Source: Bacilli bacterium (GTDB lineage: Bacteria > Bacillota_I > Bacilli_A > RFN20 > CAG-288). From it: a stretch of DNA of 10,007 bases. This document shows, piece after piece, positions 1 through 6,265 of the stretch. Every line of letters begins with the position of its first letter. Position 1 is the stretch's first letter. The notes beneath the pieces were generated by a model that had not been told where the DNA came from, did no database searches, and saw nothing but the letters and a program-made list of their open reading frames with translations. The stretch is from assembly GCA_900769965.1 (NCBI GenBank), contig CAAGIQ010000147.1:1-10007 (forward strand), in the 5' to 3' direction. Made by a program: the position numbers and the translations under genes.

Positions 1-13
1 GCTCTTCCGATCT
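1..13. other. Illumina adapter remnant (assembly artefact)
   Basis: The first 13 bases, GCTCTTCCGATCT, are identical to the 3' end of the common Illumina TruSeq adapter and sit exactly at the window edge. Read on the minus strand they add Arg-Ser-Glu-Glu to queA in frame, which happens to keep the frame open. This is non-genomic sequence left by incomplete trimming. Native sequence most likely starts at base 14. Confidence 0.93.
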
Positions 14-517
14 ATGAATATAAGGAGGAAGAGGCATCTTACCTAACTTATCTAAAACTTCATAAAGAATTCCTTCATATATTAATTCAAATACTCTAAG
101 TCCTTCGTCTCTTATTTCTCTACAGATAGCTTTTAATTCTTCGTTTGGTCCAAAGGATACAACAGTACCCACTTTAACAACCCTAGCGTTACCTACTAAA
201 GCTTCCCAGTAGTTTATTTTATCTTCTTCAGGGTGAAGTAATAAAACTTCGACATGAGCTCCAGTTTCTTTCTTCTCACCAATCAGCCTAGCTGGAATAA
301 CCTTGGTGTTATTTCTAACTATTACATCTCCTGGTTTTAAATAATCTAAGATATCAAAAAAATGTTTATCTTCTATCTTTCCATTGTCTTTACATAGAGT
401 TAAAAGACGAGATTCATCTCTTTTTTCAGCTGGGGATTGAGCTATAAGCTCCTCAGGTAAGTAATAATCGTAACTATTTAGATCGAATACATCGAAATCA
501 AATTTATTTTCTTCCAT
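14..517 (-). CDS. queA: QueA, S-adenosylmethionine:tRNA ribosyltransferase-isomerase, N-terminal part
   Basis: QueA transfers and isomerises the ribose of S-adenosylmethionine onto preQ1 already placed in tRNA, giving epoxyqueuosine at the wobble position of GUN anticodons. The 168 genomic residues cover about the first half of a family usually near 340-345 residues. They carry family hallmarks: PEELIAQ (21-27) followed by RDESRLL (33-39), IPARL (74-78), and GKMPLPPYI (159-167). The ATG lies one base after the tgt stop, with an AGAGG ribosome site inside the end of tgt, so the two genes are almost certainly cotranscribed and translationally coupled. The 3' half is missing: the reading frame runs into the adapter at bases 1-13, whose four in-frame codons should not be counted as protein. 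Identification is secure; only the end is artificial. Confidence 0.95.
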
Positions 518-518
518 C

Positions 519-1649
519 TTAGAAACCTCTTTTAGATCCAAACTTTTCCATAACTTCTTTTTCAAATTCTAAGAATCTGTCTTCTTTAATAGCTTCTCGA
601 GCTTGTTCCATAGTTCTTATTAAAAATCTTAAGTTATGGATGGAACAAAGGCGTTGACCAAAGCTTTCACCGCATTTAATAAGGTGATGAACATAAGCTC
701 TAGTATAGTTTTTACAAGCGTAGCAATCGCATTCTTCATCGATTGGAGTGAAATCTTCAGCATAGCAGGCATTTTCAATATTGATTCTTCCTTTAGAAGT
801 CATCAAACTCCCGTGTCTAGCGATTCTAGTAGGTAGAACGCAGTCGAACATATCGACACCTTTTCTTATGCCGTCGAGGATGTAATCTAAAGACCCAACC
901 CCCATAAGGTATCTCGGTTTATCTTGAGGAAGATATTTAACAGCGAGGTCTACCATGTGGTATTCAACTTCCTTAGGTTCACCGATACTAGTTCCTCCAA
1001 TCGCATAGCCATCAAAGCCTATCTTAACTAGCTCTTCCGCACAATATTTTCTTAAATCTTCAAAGTCACCACCTTGAACGATACCAAATAATGCTTGATC
1101 TTCTCTTTTCTTAGAATCTTTACATCTTTTAGCCCATCTTAAAGTTCTATTAACCGAATCTTCCATATATTCATGAGTACATGGATAAGGCGCACATTCA
1201 TCTAAAGCCATGATGATATCCGCTCCTATTTTAGATTCGATATCCATTACTACTTCTGGAGAGAAGAAAAGCTTATCTCCATTAAGATGAGACTTAAAAT
1301 AGACACCTTCTTCTTTAATCTTTCTATTTTCTGCTAAGGAAAACACTTGGAAACCACCTGAATCAGTTAGCATTGGACCTTTATAATTCATAAAGTTTTG
1401 AACACCACCTGCTTTAGCTACAACATCAGCTCCAGGTCTTAAAGAAAGATGGTATGTATTAGCAAGAATTACTCCTGCCCCTAAATCTTTAATCTCTTCA
1501 GGAGAAAGAGTTTTAACAGTAGCTAAAGTACCAACAGGCATAAACATTGGAACTTCAACATCTCCATGTGGAGTATGCAAAATACCATATCTAGCGCCAC
1601 AGTTTTTATCTACATGCAATATCTCTAACCAAATGTTCTTACTTTCCAT
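519..1649 (-). CDS. tgt: Tgt, bacterial tRNA-guanine transglycosylase
   Basis: Tgt exchanges guanine-34 for the queuosine precursor preQ1 in tRNAs for Asp, Asn, His and Tyr; it is cytoplasmic and zinc-dependent. At 376 residues it is full length. Visible catalytic features match the Zymomonas enzyme with a constant offset of 11: nucleophile D269 in FDCVLPTRIARHG, and zinc ligands C307, C309, C312 and H338. D96 in LTDSGGFQVFSL matches its general base D102. D150 and the QGG at 192-194 also line the base pocket. The pocket loop reads AIGGTSIGEP (216-225), with Thr220 where Zymomonas has Leu231. The ATG is preceded by AAGGAG at good spacing and by a clear promoter. QueA follows one base downstream, so the pair encodes consecutive steps. 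That pairing favours preQ1 as substrate over salvaged queuine, though this is an inference. Confidence 0.97.
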   Translation of the reverse strand: MESKNIWLEILHVDKNCGARYGILHTPHGDVEVPMFMPVGTLATVKTLSPEEIKDLGAGVILANTYHLSLRPGADVVAKAGGVQNFMNYKGPMLTDSGGFQVFSLAENRKIKEEGVYFKSHLNGDKLFFSPEVVMDIESKIGADIIMALDECAPYPCTHEYMEDSVNRTLRWAKRCKDSKKREDQALFGIVQGGDFEDLRKYCAEELVKIGFDGYAIGGTSIGEPKEVEYHMVDLAVKYLPQDKPRYLMGVGSLDYILDGIRKGVDMFDCVLPTRIARHGSLMTSKGRINIENACYAEDFTPIDEECDCYACKNYTRAYVHHLIKCGESFGQRLCSIHNLRFLIRTMEQAREAIKEDRFLEFEKEVMEKFGSKRGF

Positions 1650-1681
1650 ACTCTTCTCCTTAACAAGCCTTATTATTTTAC

Positions 1682-1710
1682 TTTATACGGAAGGTAAACA
1701 CAAATGACAA
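1682..1710 (-). promoter_or_regulatory. Sigma-A-type promoter for tgt-queA
   Basis: On the minus strand, -35 TTGTCA (1705-1710) and -10 TATAAA (1682-1687) are separated by exactly 17 bases. The expected start is near 1675, giving a leader of about 26 nt with AAGGAG just before the tgt ATG. The leader is too short for a preQ1 riboswitch, so none is apparent. The match to the housekeeping consensus is the best in the window. Confidence 0.75.
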
Positions 1711-1765
1711 AGCTTATTATCTACAACAAATAACTGAAGCAGTAAGTAAAATATAAGCCAAACTT

Positions 1766-2173
1766 TTATTTATGAACAAATTCTCCAATATGTATAATCT
1801 GAGAAGTAATCAAAAGAATAGAAAAAAAGTTTATTAGAATATAGCCAACAACTGAAAATTTAAATAATGATTGGAATATTATCTGAATTACAAACAGATA
1901 TATAGATATAAAAACTTCAACGAAAGATAAATATTTTTTATTAACAAATAAATCAACAATATTGATAATCAAAAAAATAATAAGCGGAACTAGTATCAAG
2001 AAGACACTTGATATAAGCGTTACTTCTAAAAAAGGAGCAACCAGTTTCTCAACGCGTGTAGTTTCATTTGGAGCATAAGTTATTAATGCTATAGGACAAA
2101 ACCATAATAATATCGTTAGTAAACTTAAAACGATTCCAGAGAATTTAGTAATGTTTATTAATTTATACTTCAT
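1766..2173 (-). CDS. Unrecognised four-helix integral membrane protein
   Basis: I do not recognise this 135-residue protein. It is very hydrophobic, with four likely membrane segments at about residues 11-33, 51-74, 82-103 and 108-127. Short charged links lie between them; the longest, 34-50, has the sequence PNETTRVEKLV. There is no cleavable signal peptide, lipobox, cysteine pair or catalytic motif. The chosen ATG is preceded by AAGGAG ten bases upstream. The frame can be extended 14 codons to a TTG at 2215, but that start lacks a ribosome site and would place the promoter and SD inside the gene. The DNA is visibly richer in A+T than the neighbouring housekeeping genes, with long A and T runs. 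This suggests weak constraint, recent gain or simply a membrane protein's Ile/Leu/Phe codons. It lies alone between two independently controlled units, so context gives no function. Confidence 0.7.
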   Translation of the reverse strand: MKYKLINITKFSGIVLSLLTILLWFCPIALITYAPNETTRVEKLVAPFLEVTLISSVFLILVPLIIFLIINIVDLFVNKKYLSFVEVFISIYLFVIQIIFQSLFKFSVVGYILINFFSILLITSQIIHIGEFVHK

Positions 2174-2195
2174 TTTTAAAAATCTCCTTATTTGT

Positions 2196-2223
2196 ATTAT
2201 AAAAAAATTGCACAAAAAAACAA
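2196..2223 (-). promoter_or_regulatory. Possible promoter of the membrane-protein gene
   Basis: A perfect -10 hexamer TATAAT lies at 2196-2201 on the minus strand, with a weak -35 TTGTTT at 2218-2223 and a 16-base spacer. Transcription would begin near 2189, at the very edge of the AAGGAG ribosome site, giving a leader of about 16 nt. The preceding rubrerythrin terminator implies that this gene needs its own promoter. The A/T-rich setting makes a chance match possible. Confidence 0.4.
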
Positions 2224-2251
2224 CTACACGTATTAATTAGCTTTAAAAATT

Positions 2252-2286
2252 CAAAAGAAAAAGCCAGGAGATTTCTCTCGAGGCTT
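2252..2286 (-). terminator. Intrinsic terminator after rubrerythrin
   Basis: In minus-strand order the hairpin is AAGCC, a TC/CT internal mismatch, GAGA, a GAAA tetraloop, TCTC, then GGCTT, followed at once by a T-rich tract broken by one C. It starts 21 bases after the rubrerythrin stop. It separates that gene from the membrane-protein gene downstream. Confidence 0.85.
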
Positions 2287-2307
2287 ATGATAATAAAATG
2301 ATATCGA

Positions 2308-2856
2308 TTATTTAGATAAGTATCTTTCGACTAAAGCGACTAAAGCTTTACCGTGTCTGGCTTCATCCTTGCACATTTCGTGAACGGAATCGTGGATGGC
2401 ATCATAACCTAAAGCTTTGGCTTTCTTAGCAATAGCTAATTTACCTTTGCAAGCGCCGTTTTCACCAGCGATCATCTTTTCAAGATTTTCTTTGGTGGAT
2501 GAGGAGACTAAATCACCTAACATCTCTTGGAATCTTGAAGCGTGTTCAGCTTCTTCTTTAGCGATTTGTTCTAAGACAACACCGATTTCTGGATATCCTT
2601 CTCTAAAAGCTTGTCTAGACATAGCTAAGTACATACCGACTTCGCTACATTCGCCTTGGAAGTTATCTCTTAATCCTTGAACGATTTCTGGATCTAAGCC
2701 TTGAGCAACACCGATTTTGTGTTCATCAGCCCAAACCAATTCTTCTTCAACATATGGGACAACCTTGTCACCAGAGACTTTACAGACTGGACAAACTGGA
2801 GTTTCACCATCTTTTACTTCGAAGACTTGTCCGCAGACTAAACATTTGTATTTCAT
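2308..2856 (-). CDS. Reverse rubrerythrin (NADH-linked peroxide reductase family)
   Basis: Reverse rubrerythrins reduce hydrogen peroxide, and possibly oxygen, in the cytoplasm of anaerobes, using electrons that pass from NADH through a rubredoxin-type iron. The domain order shows the type. An N-terminal rubredoxin-like iron site (C5-x2-C8 and C22-x2-C25, residues 1-35) precedes a ferritin-like four-helix diiron domain, the opposite of classical rubrerythrin. Probable diiron ligands are Glu69/Glu72 in GECSEVGMYLA, E102-x2-H105 in EEAEHA, Glu132, and E165-x2-H168 in DEARH. The 182-residue length is normal. The gene is a single-gene unit with its own promoter and terminator. Its ATG is the only possible start (an in-frame TAA lies just upstream), yet the SD AAGGAGG is 13 bases away, which is unusually far. 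A reductase partner is not in the window. Confidence 0.93.
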   Translation of the reverse strand: MKYKCLVCGQVFEVKDGETPVCPVCKVSGDKVVPYVEEELVWADEHKIGVAQGLDPEIVQGLRDNFQGECSEVGMYLAMSRQAFREGYPEIGVVLEQIAKEEAEHASRFQEMLGDLVSSSTKENLEKMIAGENGACKGKLAIAKKAKALGYDAIHDSVHEMCKDEARHGKALVALVERYLSK

Positions 2857-2869
2857 AAATTTTTAAAAT

Positions 2870-2876
2870 CCTCCTT
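2870..2876 (-). promoter_or_regulatory. Rubrerythrin ribosome site with long spacing
   Basis: AAGGAGG is a perfect anti-SD match, but 13 A/T bases separate it from the ATG, against 5-10 normally. An in-frame TAA between them rules out a start upstream, and the rubredoxin Cys5 is so close to the ATG that no later start works. Confidence 0.75.
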
Positions 2877-2892
2877 GTTAGATATACCTAAC
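2877..2892 (-). promoter_or_regulatory. Dyad at the rubrerythrin transcription start (candidate operator or 5' hairpin)
   Basis: On the minus strand the sequence is GTTAGGTATATCTAAC, symmetric at 14 of 16 positions. The predicted +1 (about 2892) is its first base, and it abuts the SD directly. A repressor bound here would block initiation. Alternatively, as RNA it forms a five-base-pair stem at the extreme 5' end. The TTAGG half-site recalls DtxR/IdeR-type metal-regulator boxes, but the resemblance is partial. Confidence 0.4.
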
Positions 2893-2898
2893 AATAAG

Positions 2899-2928
2899 AT
2901 GATACCAAAGTTCAAAAAAAACTTGCAA
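2899..2928 (-). promoter_or_regulatory. Probable rubrerythrin promoter
   Basis: -35 TTGCAA (2923-2928) and -10 TATCAT (2899-2904) are separated by 18 bases on the minus strand. The spacer holds a run of eight T (2914-2921). The expected start near 2892 gives a leader of about 36 nt. The terminator at 3016-3045 isolates this gene from gatB, so a promoter is required in this gap, and this is the best candidate. Confidence 0.6.
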
Positions 2929-2984
2929 TAACAACGCTTAAAAACTCTTATATTAAAGGTGTTTTTTGAAACGTTTTTGGAAAG

Positions 2985-2997
2985 TTAGACAATCTAA
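2985..2997 (-). promoter_or_regulatory. Second TTAG...CTAA dyad upstream of rubrerythrin
   Basis: The plus-strand sequence TTAGACAATCTAA is a perfect five-base inverted repeat around a three-base centre. It shares the TTAG and CTAA arms of the dyad at 2877-2892, one base closer together. It lies about 100 bases upstream of the predicted start. It could be a second binding site, or chance in A/T-rich DNA. Confidence 0.25.
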
Positions 2998-3015
2998 AAT
3001 TAATAATTAGTTCTT

Positions 3016-3045
3016 AAAAAAATAGTGAGGAATAACCTCACTATT
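3016..3045 (-). terminator. Intrinsic terminator of the pcrA-ligA-gatCAB run
   Basis: Ten perfect base pairs, AATAGTGAGG with CCTCACTATT, close a five-base TTATT loop and run straight into a tract of seven T on the minus strand. The 5' arm contains the gatB TAG stop codon (3041-3043), so the hairpin can form only after the last ribosome clears the end of gatB. It is a strong end to the operon. Confidence 0.93.
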
Positions 3046-4465
3046 CACCGATTTCTTTTAATACTAATTCCTTTGCTAAGGAAGGATTAGCTTTTCCTCT
3101 ACTCGCCTTCATTACTTGACCGACGATATAGCCTAGAGCTTTATCTTTACCGTTCTTGTAATCTTGAATGGATTGAGCGTTATTAGCTAATACTTCTTTA
3201 ACGATCTTTAAGACTTCACCTTCATCGCTAACTTGTTCTAAGCCGAGATCTTTGATGACTTTTAAAGGATCTGCTCCGTCTTTGATCATCAAACCCATTA
3301 CTTCTTTAGCTTGTTTAGAGTTGATCTTTGAATCGCTTAATAAGTTAACTAAATCGACTAAGTTTTGTTTGGTAAACTTCAAGTCATTTAAGGTTAACAT
3401 CTCCTTATTGATGTAAGCAGAGATGTCTCCTAAAAGGAAGTTCCACAATATCTTTAACGATTTAACGTTGAGTTTTAAGCATTCGTTAAAATATTCGACA
3501 AACGACTTATTTAAGATCAACTGCTCGGTTTCATATTTAGATAAACCTTCTTCCATAAGCTCTTTTTTGTATTGCTTTGGAAGCTTGTTCATAGTTCTAA
3601 TAGTCTCGTTAACAAATTCATCGCTTAGCTGAATTGGAACGATATTAGGCTCTCTGAAGTACTTGTAGTCGATAGCGTTTGTCTTAACTCTCATCAAAGA
3701 AGTGCATTTCTTCGATTCGTCGTATCTTCTTGTTTCCTGTCTAACAACATCGCCACTTAAGATTAGTTCAGATTGTCTTTTTACTTCATAATCTATCGCC
3801 GCTCTAACGTTAGCAATACTGTTTAAGTTCTTGATTTCAACTTTAGTACCAAACTTAGTTTCACCAACTGGTCTAATCGAAACGTTAACATCACATCTTA
3901 ATGATCCAGCTTCCATCTTACCATCTGAAGCATCTAGGAAGGTGACAATCTCTCTAATCTCTTCAACGTATTTCATAGCTTCTTCACCGCTTCTAATATC
4001 AGGTTTAGAAACTATTTCTACTAGAGGAGTACCCGCTCTATTGTAGTCTATTAAGGACATCTCACCTAAGTGAAGCTGCTTAGCGGTATCTTCTTCTAAG
4101 TGAGCACGTTCAACTCCGATGCGTTTAACTTGACCGTTAACTTCGATATCGACATAGCCTTCTTTACCGATTGGTCTCTCCTGTTGAGTTATCTGATAAC
4201 CCTTAGGAAGGTCTGGATAGAAGTAGTTCTTTCTATCGAACATAACTAACTTATCGATAGTCATATTTAACGCCGTAGCAATTCTAATTCCATGCTTTAC
4301 AGCTTCTTTATTAACTACAGGCATAGTACCTGGACAAGCTAAATCATAAGGGACTGTTTGAGAGTTAGGCATCTTACCAAAGGTAACTGGAGCCGAGGAG
4401 AACATCTTCGATTTAGTATTTAACTCGACGTGAATCTCAATACCTATTACTGGTTCAAAGTTCAT
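3041..4465 (-). CDS. gatB: GatB, Asp-tRNA(Asn)/Glu-tRNA(Gln) amidotransferase subunit B
   Basis: GatB is the tRNA-binding and ATP-using subunit of GatCAB. It phosphorylates the Glu (or Asp) side chain on mischarged tRNA, then amidates it with ammonia channelled from GatA. The 474-residue length is normal. The N-terminal kinase domain begins VIGIEIHVEL, with E10 and H12; E124 and E150 match the positions of the Mg-binding glutamates in the Staphylococcus subunit. RKNYFYPDLPKGYQITQ (78-94) and FGTKVEIKNLNS are family signatures. The helical C-terminal YqeY-like tRNA-binding tail ends in GQVMKASRGKANP. The start sits one base after the gatA stop, with AAGGAG inside the end of gatA. Last gene of the operon; its stop lies in the terminator stem. 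Nothing in the sequence looks damaged. Confidence 0.97.
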   Translation of the reverse strand: MNFEPVIGIEIHVELNTKSKMFSSAPVTFGKMPNSQTVPYDLACPGTMPVVNKEAVKHGIRIATALNMTIDKLVMFDRKNYFYPDLPKGYQITQQERPIGKEGYVDIEVNGQVKRIGVERAHLEEDTAKQLHLGEMSLIDYNRAGTPLVEIVSKPDIRSGEEAMKYVEEIREIVTFLDASDGKMEAGSLRCDVNVSIRPVGETKFGTKVEIKNLNSIANVRAAIDYEVKRQSELILSGDVVRQETRRYDESKKCTSLMRVKTNAIDYKYFREPNIVPIQLSDEFVNETIRTMNKLPKQYKKELMEEGLSKYETEQLILNKSFVEYFNECLKLNVKSLKILWNFLLGDISAYINKEMLTLNDLKFTKQNLVDLVNLLSDSKINSKQAKEVMGLMIKDGADPLKVIKDLGLEQVSDEGEVLKIVKEVLANNAQSIQDYKNGKDKALGYIVGQVMKASRGKANPSLAKELVLKEIGE

Positions 4466-4466
4466 A

Positions 4467-5927
4467 CTATTCTCCTTTCCTTACTGAAACGTTTCTTAAC
4501 CCTGTTATGTTTTCGATATCATAACCTAGTTTAAGGACGTTTCCTTCTTCAAATTGTCTTCCGGTGACATTGACACCAAATGGAAGTCCATCTTCAAAAT
4601 CAAGAGGTACTGTTAAGCTTGGTAAACCCGCTAAGTTAGCGATACCTAAATGGTTTTCAACAAAGTCAGGTTTAGAATTCCATTTATTTGAAATCGAAGA
4701 GATAAGCGGGGCGACATGGCCACCACATGGAAGCAGTAGGTAATCGTGTTCTTTATAGAACTCGTTCATAGCATCGACGATGAGATGTCGAGCCTTTTGA
4801 GCACGTAAGAATAAATCCTTTTGATTCTCCGCTAACAAGGAGAAAGAACCTATAATAAATCTTCTCTTAATCAAGGAAGAGAAACCTCTTGTACGCGCAG
4901 AAGTCATATATTCTTCCCAAGTCTTCTCTTCTAAAGTTGGGCGAATACCAAACTTAATACCATCTAAGTTAGCATCGTTTGAAGTAGCTTCCGCACAGGA
5001 GATGATCATATAAGTTGGATATAAGGCATCTAATAACTCTTTAGAGAAAGAATACTCTTTTACTTCATAACCCTTCTCTTTTAAGCTTTCTAATAACTTA
5101 CTAAAAGAGTTAACGATATTCTTATCTTCGATAGCATCGATAACTTCTTTAAAATATCCAATTCTTTTTGGAATATCTTCTTTAGAAAGATAAGATAAGT
5201 AATCTTCAACTTCTCTAGTTGAAGAAGACATATCTTTTTCATCGTATCCGCTTAAGACTCTAGTAAGAATCGCTTGGTCTTCAACTGAACGTGTGAAGTA
5301 AGCGATAGTGTCTAAAGACGGGGCAAATGGGAATAAACCGAATCTAGAAATACGTCCCCAAGTAGGTTTAAATCCGACGATACCGCCGTGAGACGCCGGC
5401 TTTCTAACCGAGTCTCCAGTATCGCTACCTAAGGCAAAAGGAACAGCGGCGGAAGTGACTAATGAGCAGCTTCCAGAGGAAGAACCACCGATAATTCTTT
5501 TTTCATCATAAGGGTTAGTAGTTATTCCTTTGTGACCTGTAGTACCAGTTCCACCCATAGCTAATTCATCCATAGCGGATTTAGCTAACATGATAGCCCC
5601 TTCCTTTTTAAGTCTAGCGACTACTTCCGCATCGAAGATAGGCACATAACCTACTAAGACGTTAGAGGAAGCGGTAGTTTCAATACCTTCGGTTGAGTAG
5701 TTATCTTTGCAGACGAAAGGAATACCTTTTAAATATTCGCCTTCTTTTACTTCTTCTATTAAAGCAGCTTCTTTTAAAGCTTCTTCATAGTTTGTAGCTT
5801 CTAAAGCGTTGGTCTTATCGTTCTTTAGTCTTTCAATAGCTTCTTCAACTAATTCTAAAGAAGTAACTTCCTTTTCGACTAAAGCTTTGTGCATGTCTAA
5901 AATTGTCAAATCTAAATAGGACATCAT
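4467..5927 (-). CDS. gatA: GatA, Asp-tRNA(Asn)/Glu-tRNA(Gln) amidotransferase subunit A (divergent glutaminase)
   Basis: GatA hydrolyses glutamine and passes ammonia to GatB. It has the amidase-signature fold. The catalytic Lys-cisSer-Ser triad is complete as K74 (FVCKDN), S149 (GGSSSGS) and S173, with the same spacing as the Staphylococcus K79/S154/S178. The surroundings are unusual. The usual GSDTGGSIRQPA reads GSDTGDSVRKPA, placing Asp172 beside the nucleophile. The usual PT-(A/S)-P segment reads PCGG (400-403). The aspartate that binds glutamine's amino group appears as E424. Length (486) is normal and the KRR motif (354-356) is kept. Two ATG codons are adjacent. The first overlaps the gatC stop as ATGA, while the AAAGGTGG site (4 or 7 bases away) better suits the second at 5924. 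Function as GatA is secure from gatC/gatB flanking it; altered kinetics or partner use is inference. Confidence 0.95.
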   Translation of the reverse strand: MMSYLDLTILDMHKALVEKEVTSLELVEEAIERLKNDKTNALEATNYEEALKEAALIEEVKEGEYLKGIPFVCKDNYSTEGIETTASSNVLVGYVPIFDAEVVARLKKEGAIMLAKSAMDELAMGGTGTTGHKGITTNPYDEKRIIGGSSSGSCSLVTSAAVPFALGSDTGDSVRKPASHGGIVGFKPTWGRISRFGLFPFAPSLDTIAYFTRSVEDQAILTRVLSGYDEKDMSSSTREVEDYLSYLSKEDIPKRIGYFKEVIDAIEDKNIVNSFSKLLESLKEKGYEVKEYSFSKELLDALYPTYMIISCAEATSNDANLDGIKFGIRPTLEEKTWEEYMTSARTRGFSSLIKRRFIIGSFSLLAENQKDLFLRAQKARHLIVDAMNEFYKEHDYLLLPCGGHVAPLISSISNKWNSKPDFVENHLGIANLAGLPSLTVPLDFEDGLPFGVNVTGRQFEEGNVLKLGYDIENITGLRNVSVRKGE

Positions 5928-6220
5928 TTTACCACCTTTGGCAACTTGACTTGGTTACCTAATCTAGAAGGAACGTTCTTTAACTCGACAGAAGGATCGA
6001 CAGGAGTAGTAGGAACATCTTCTCTTAAATATGTATTGATCGTGTCATTGGTGAATGTTAAAGGAGTAACTTCGTCGATTCCTGGAATCTTCGAAAGGAA
6101 ATCCATCTGAGCTAATATGGCGTCAAACTCTTGAAGAATCATCTCGTTCTCTTCTTCGCTGATTTTAAACATCATATTAGAGGCACATTCATCGATTGTT
6201 TCTTTTGTAATCTTGGTCAT
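5924..6220 (-). CDS. gatC: GatC, amidotransferase subunit C
   Basis: GatC is the small belt-like subunit that wraps GatA and joins it to GatB, stabilising the complex. The 98 residues match the family length. An N-terminal helix pair (about 5-45) contains ISEEENEMI and FDAILAQMDFL, followed by an extended linker with LREDVPT (65-71) and the C-terminal LKNVPSRLGNQVKLPKVVK, where most GatC proteins have a similar 'AP...VP' ending. The ATG is preceded by AGAGG at seven bases. It ends in TGA overlapping the gatA start, which indicates coupled translation of the two subunits. The 45-base gap after ligA shows no terminator or convincing promoter. Confidence 0.95.
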   Translation of the reverse strand: MTKITKETIDECASNMMFKISEEENEMILQEFDAILAQMDFLSKIPGIDEVTPLTFTNDTINTYLREDVPTTPVDPSVELKNVPSRLGNQVKLPKVVK

Positions 6221-6265
6221 ATCTTTACCTCTTATATAACGATAGTAATATTATCACTTTATTAA

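Noticed and set aside
636..836. Plus-strand open frames inside tgt, rubrerythrin, gatB, ligA and pcrA
   Set aside because: They are antisense shadows of well-conserved genes, with no family resemblance.
1650..1765. preQ1 riboswitch upstream of tgt
   Set aside because: The predicted leader is only about 26 nt, with no pseudoknot-forming arms; a clear constitutive-type promoter explains the gap.
2174..2215. TTG start for the membrane-protein gene
   Set aside because: The extension spans the -10 element and the ribosome site of the better ATG at 2173.
2969..2976. AAACGTTT palindrome as a catabolite-repression (cre) site
   Set aside because: Only the central CG and a few flanking bases fit; the spacing from TG to CG is one base short of the cre consensus and the right arm does not match.
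6221..6265. Internal promoter before gatC
   Set aside because: The A/T-rich gap has TATA-like strings but no -35 at suitable spacing and no terminator after ligA.
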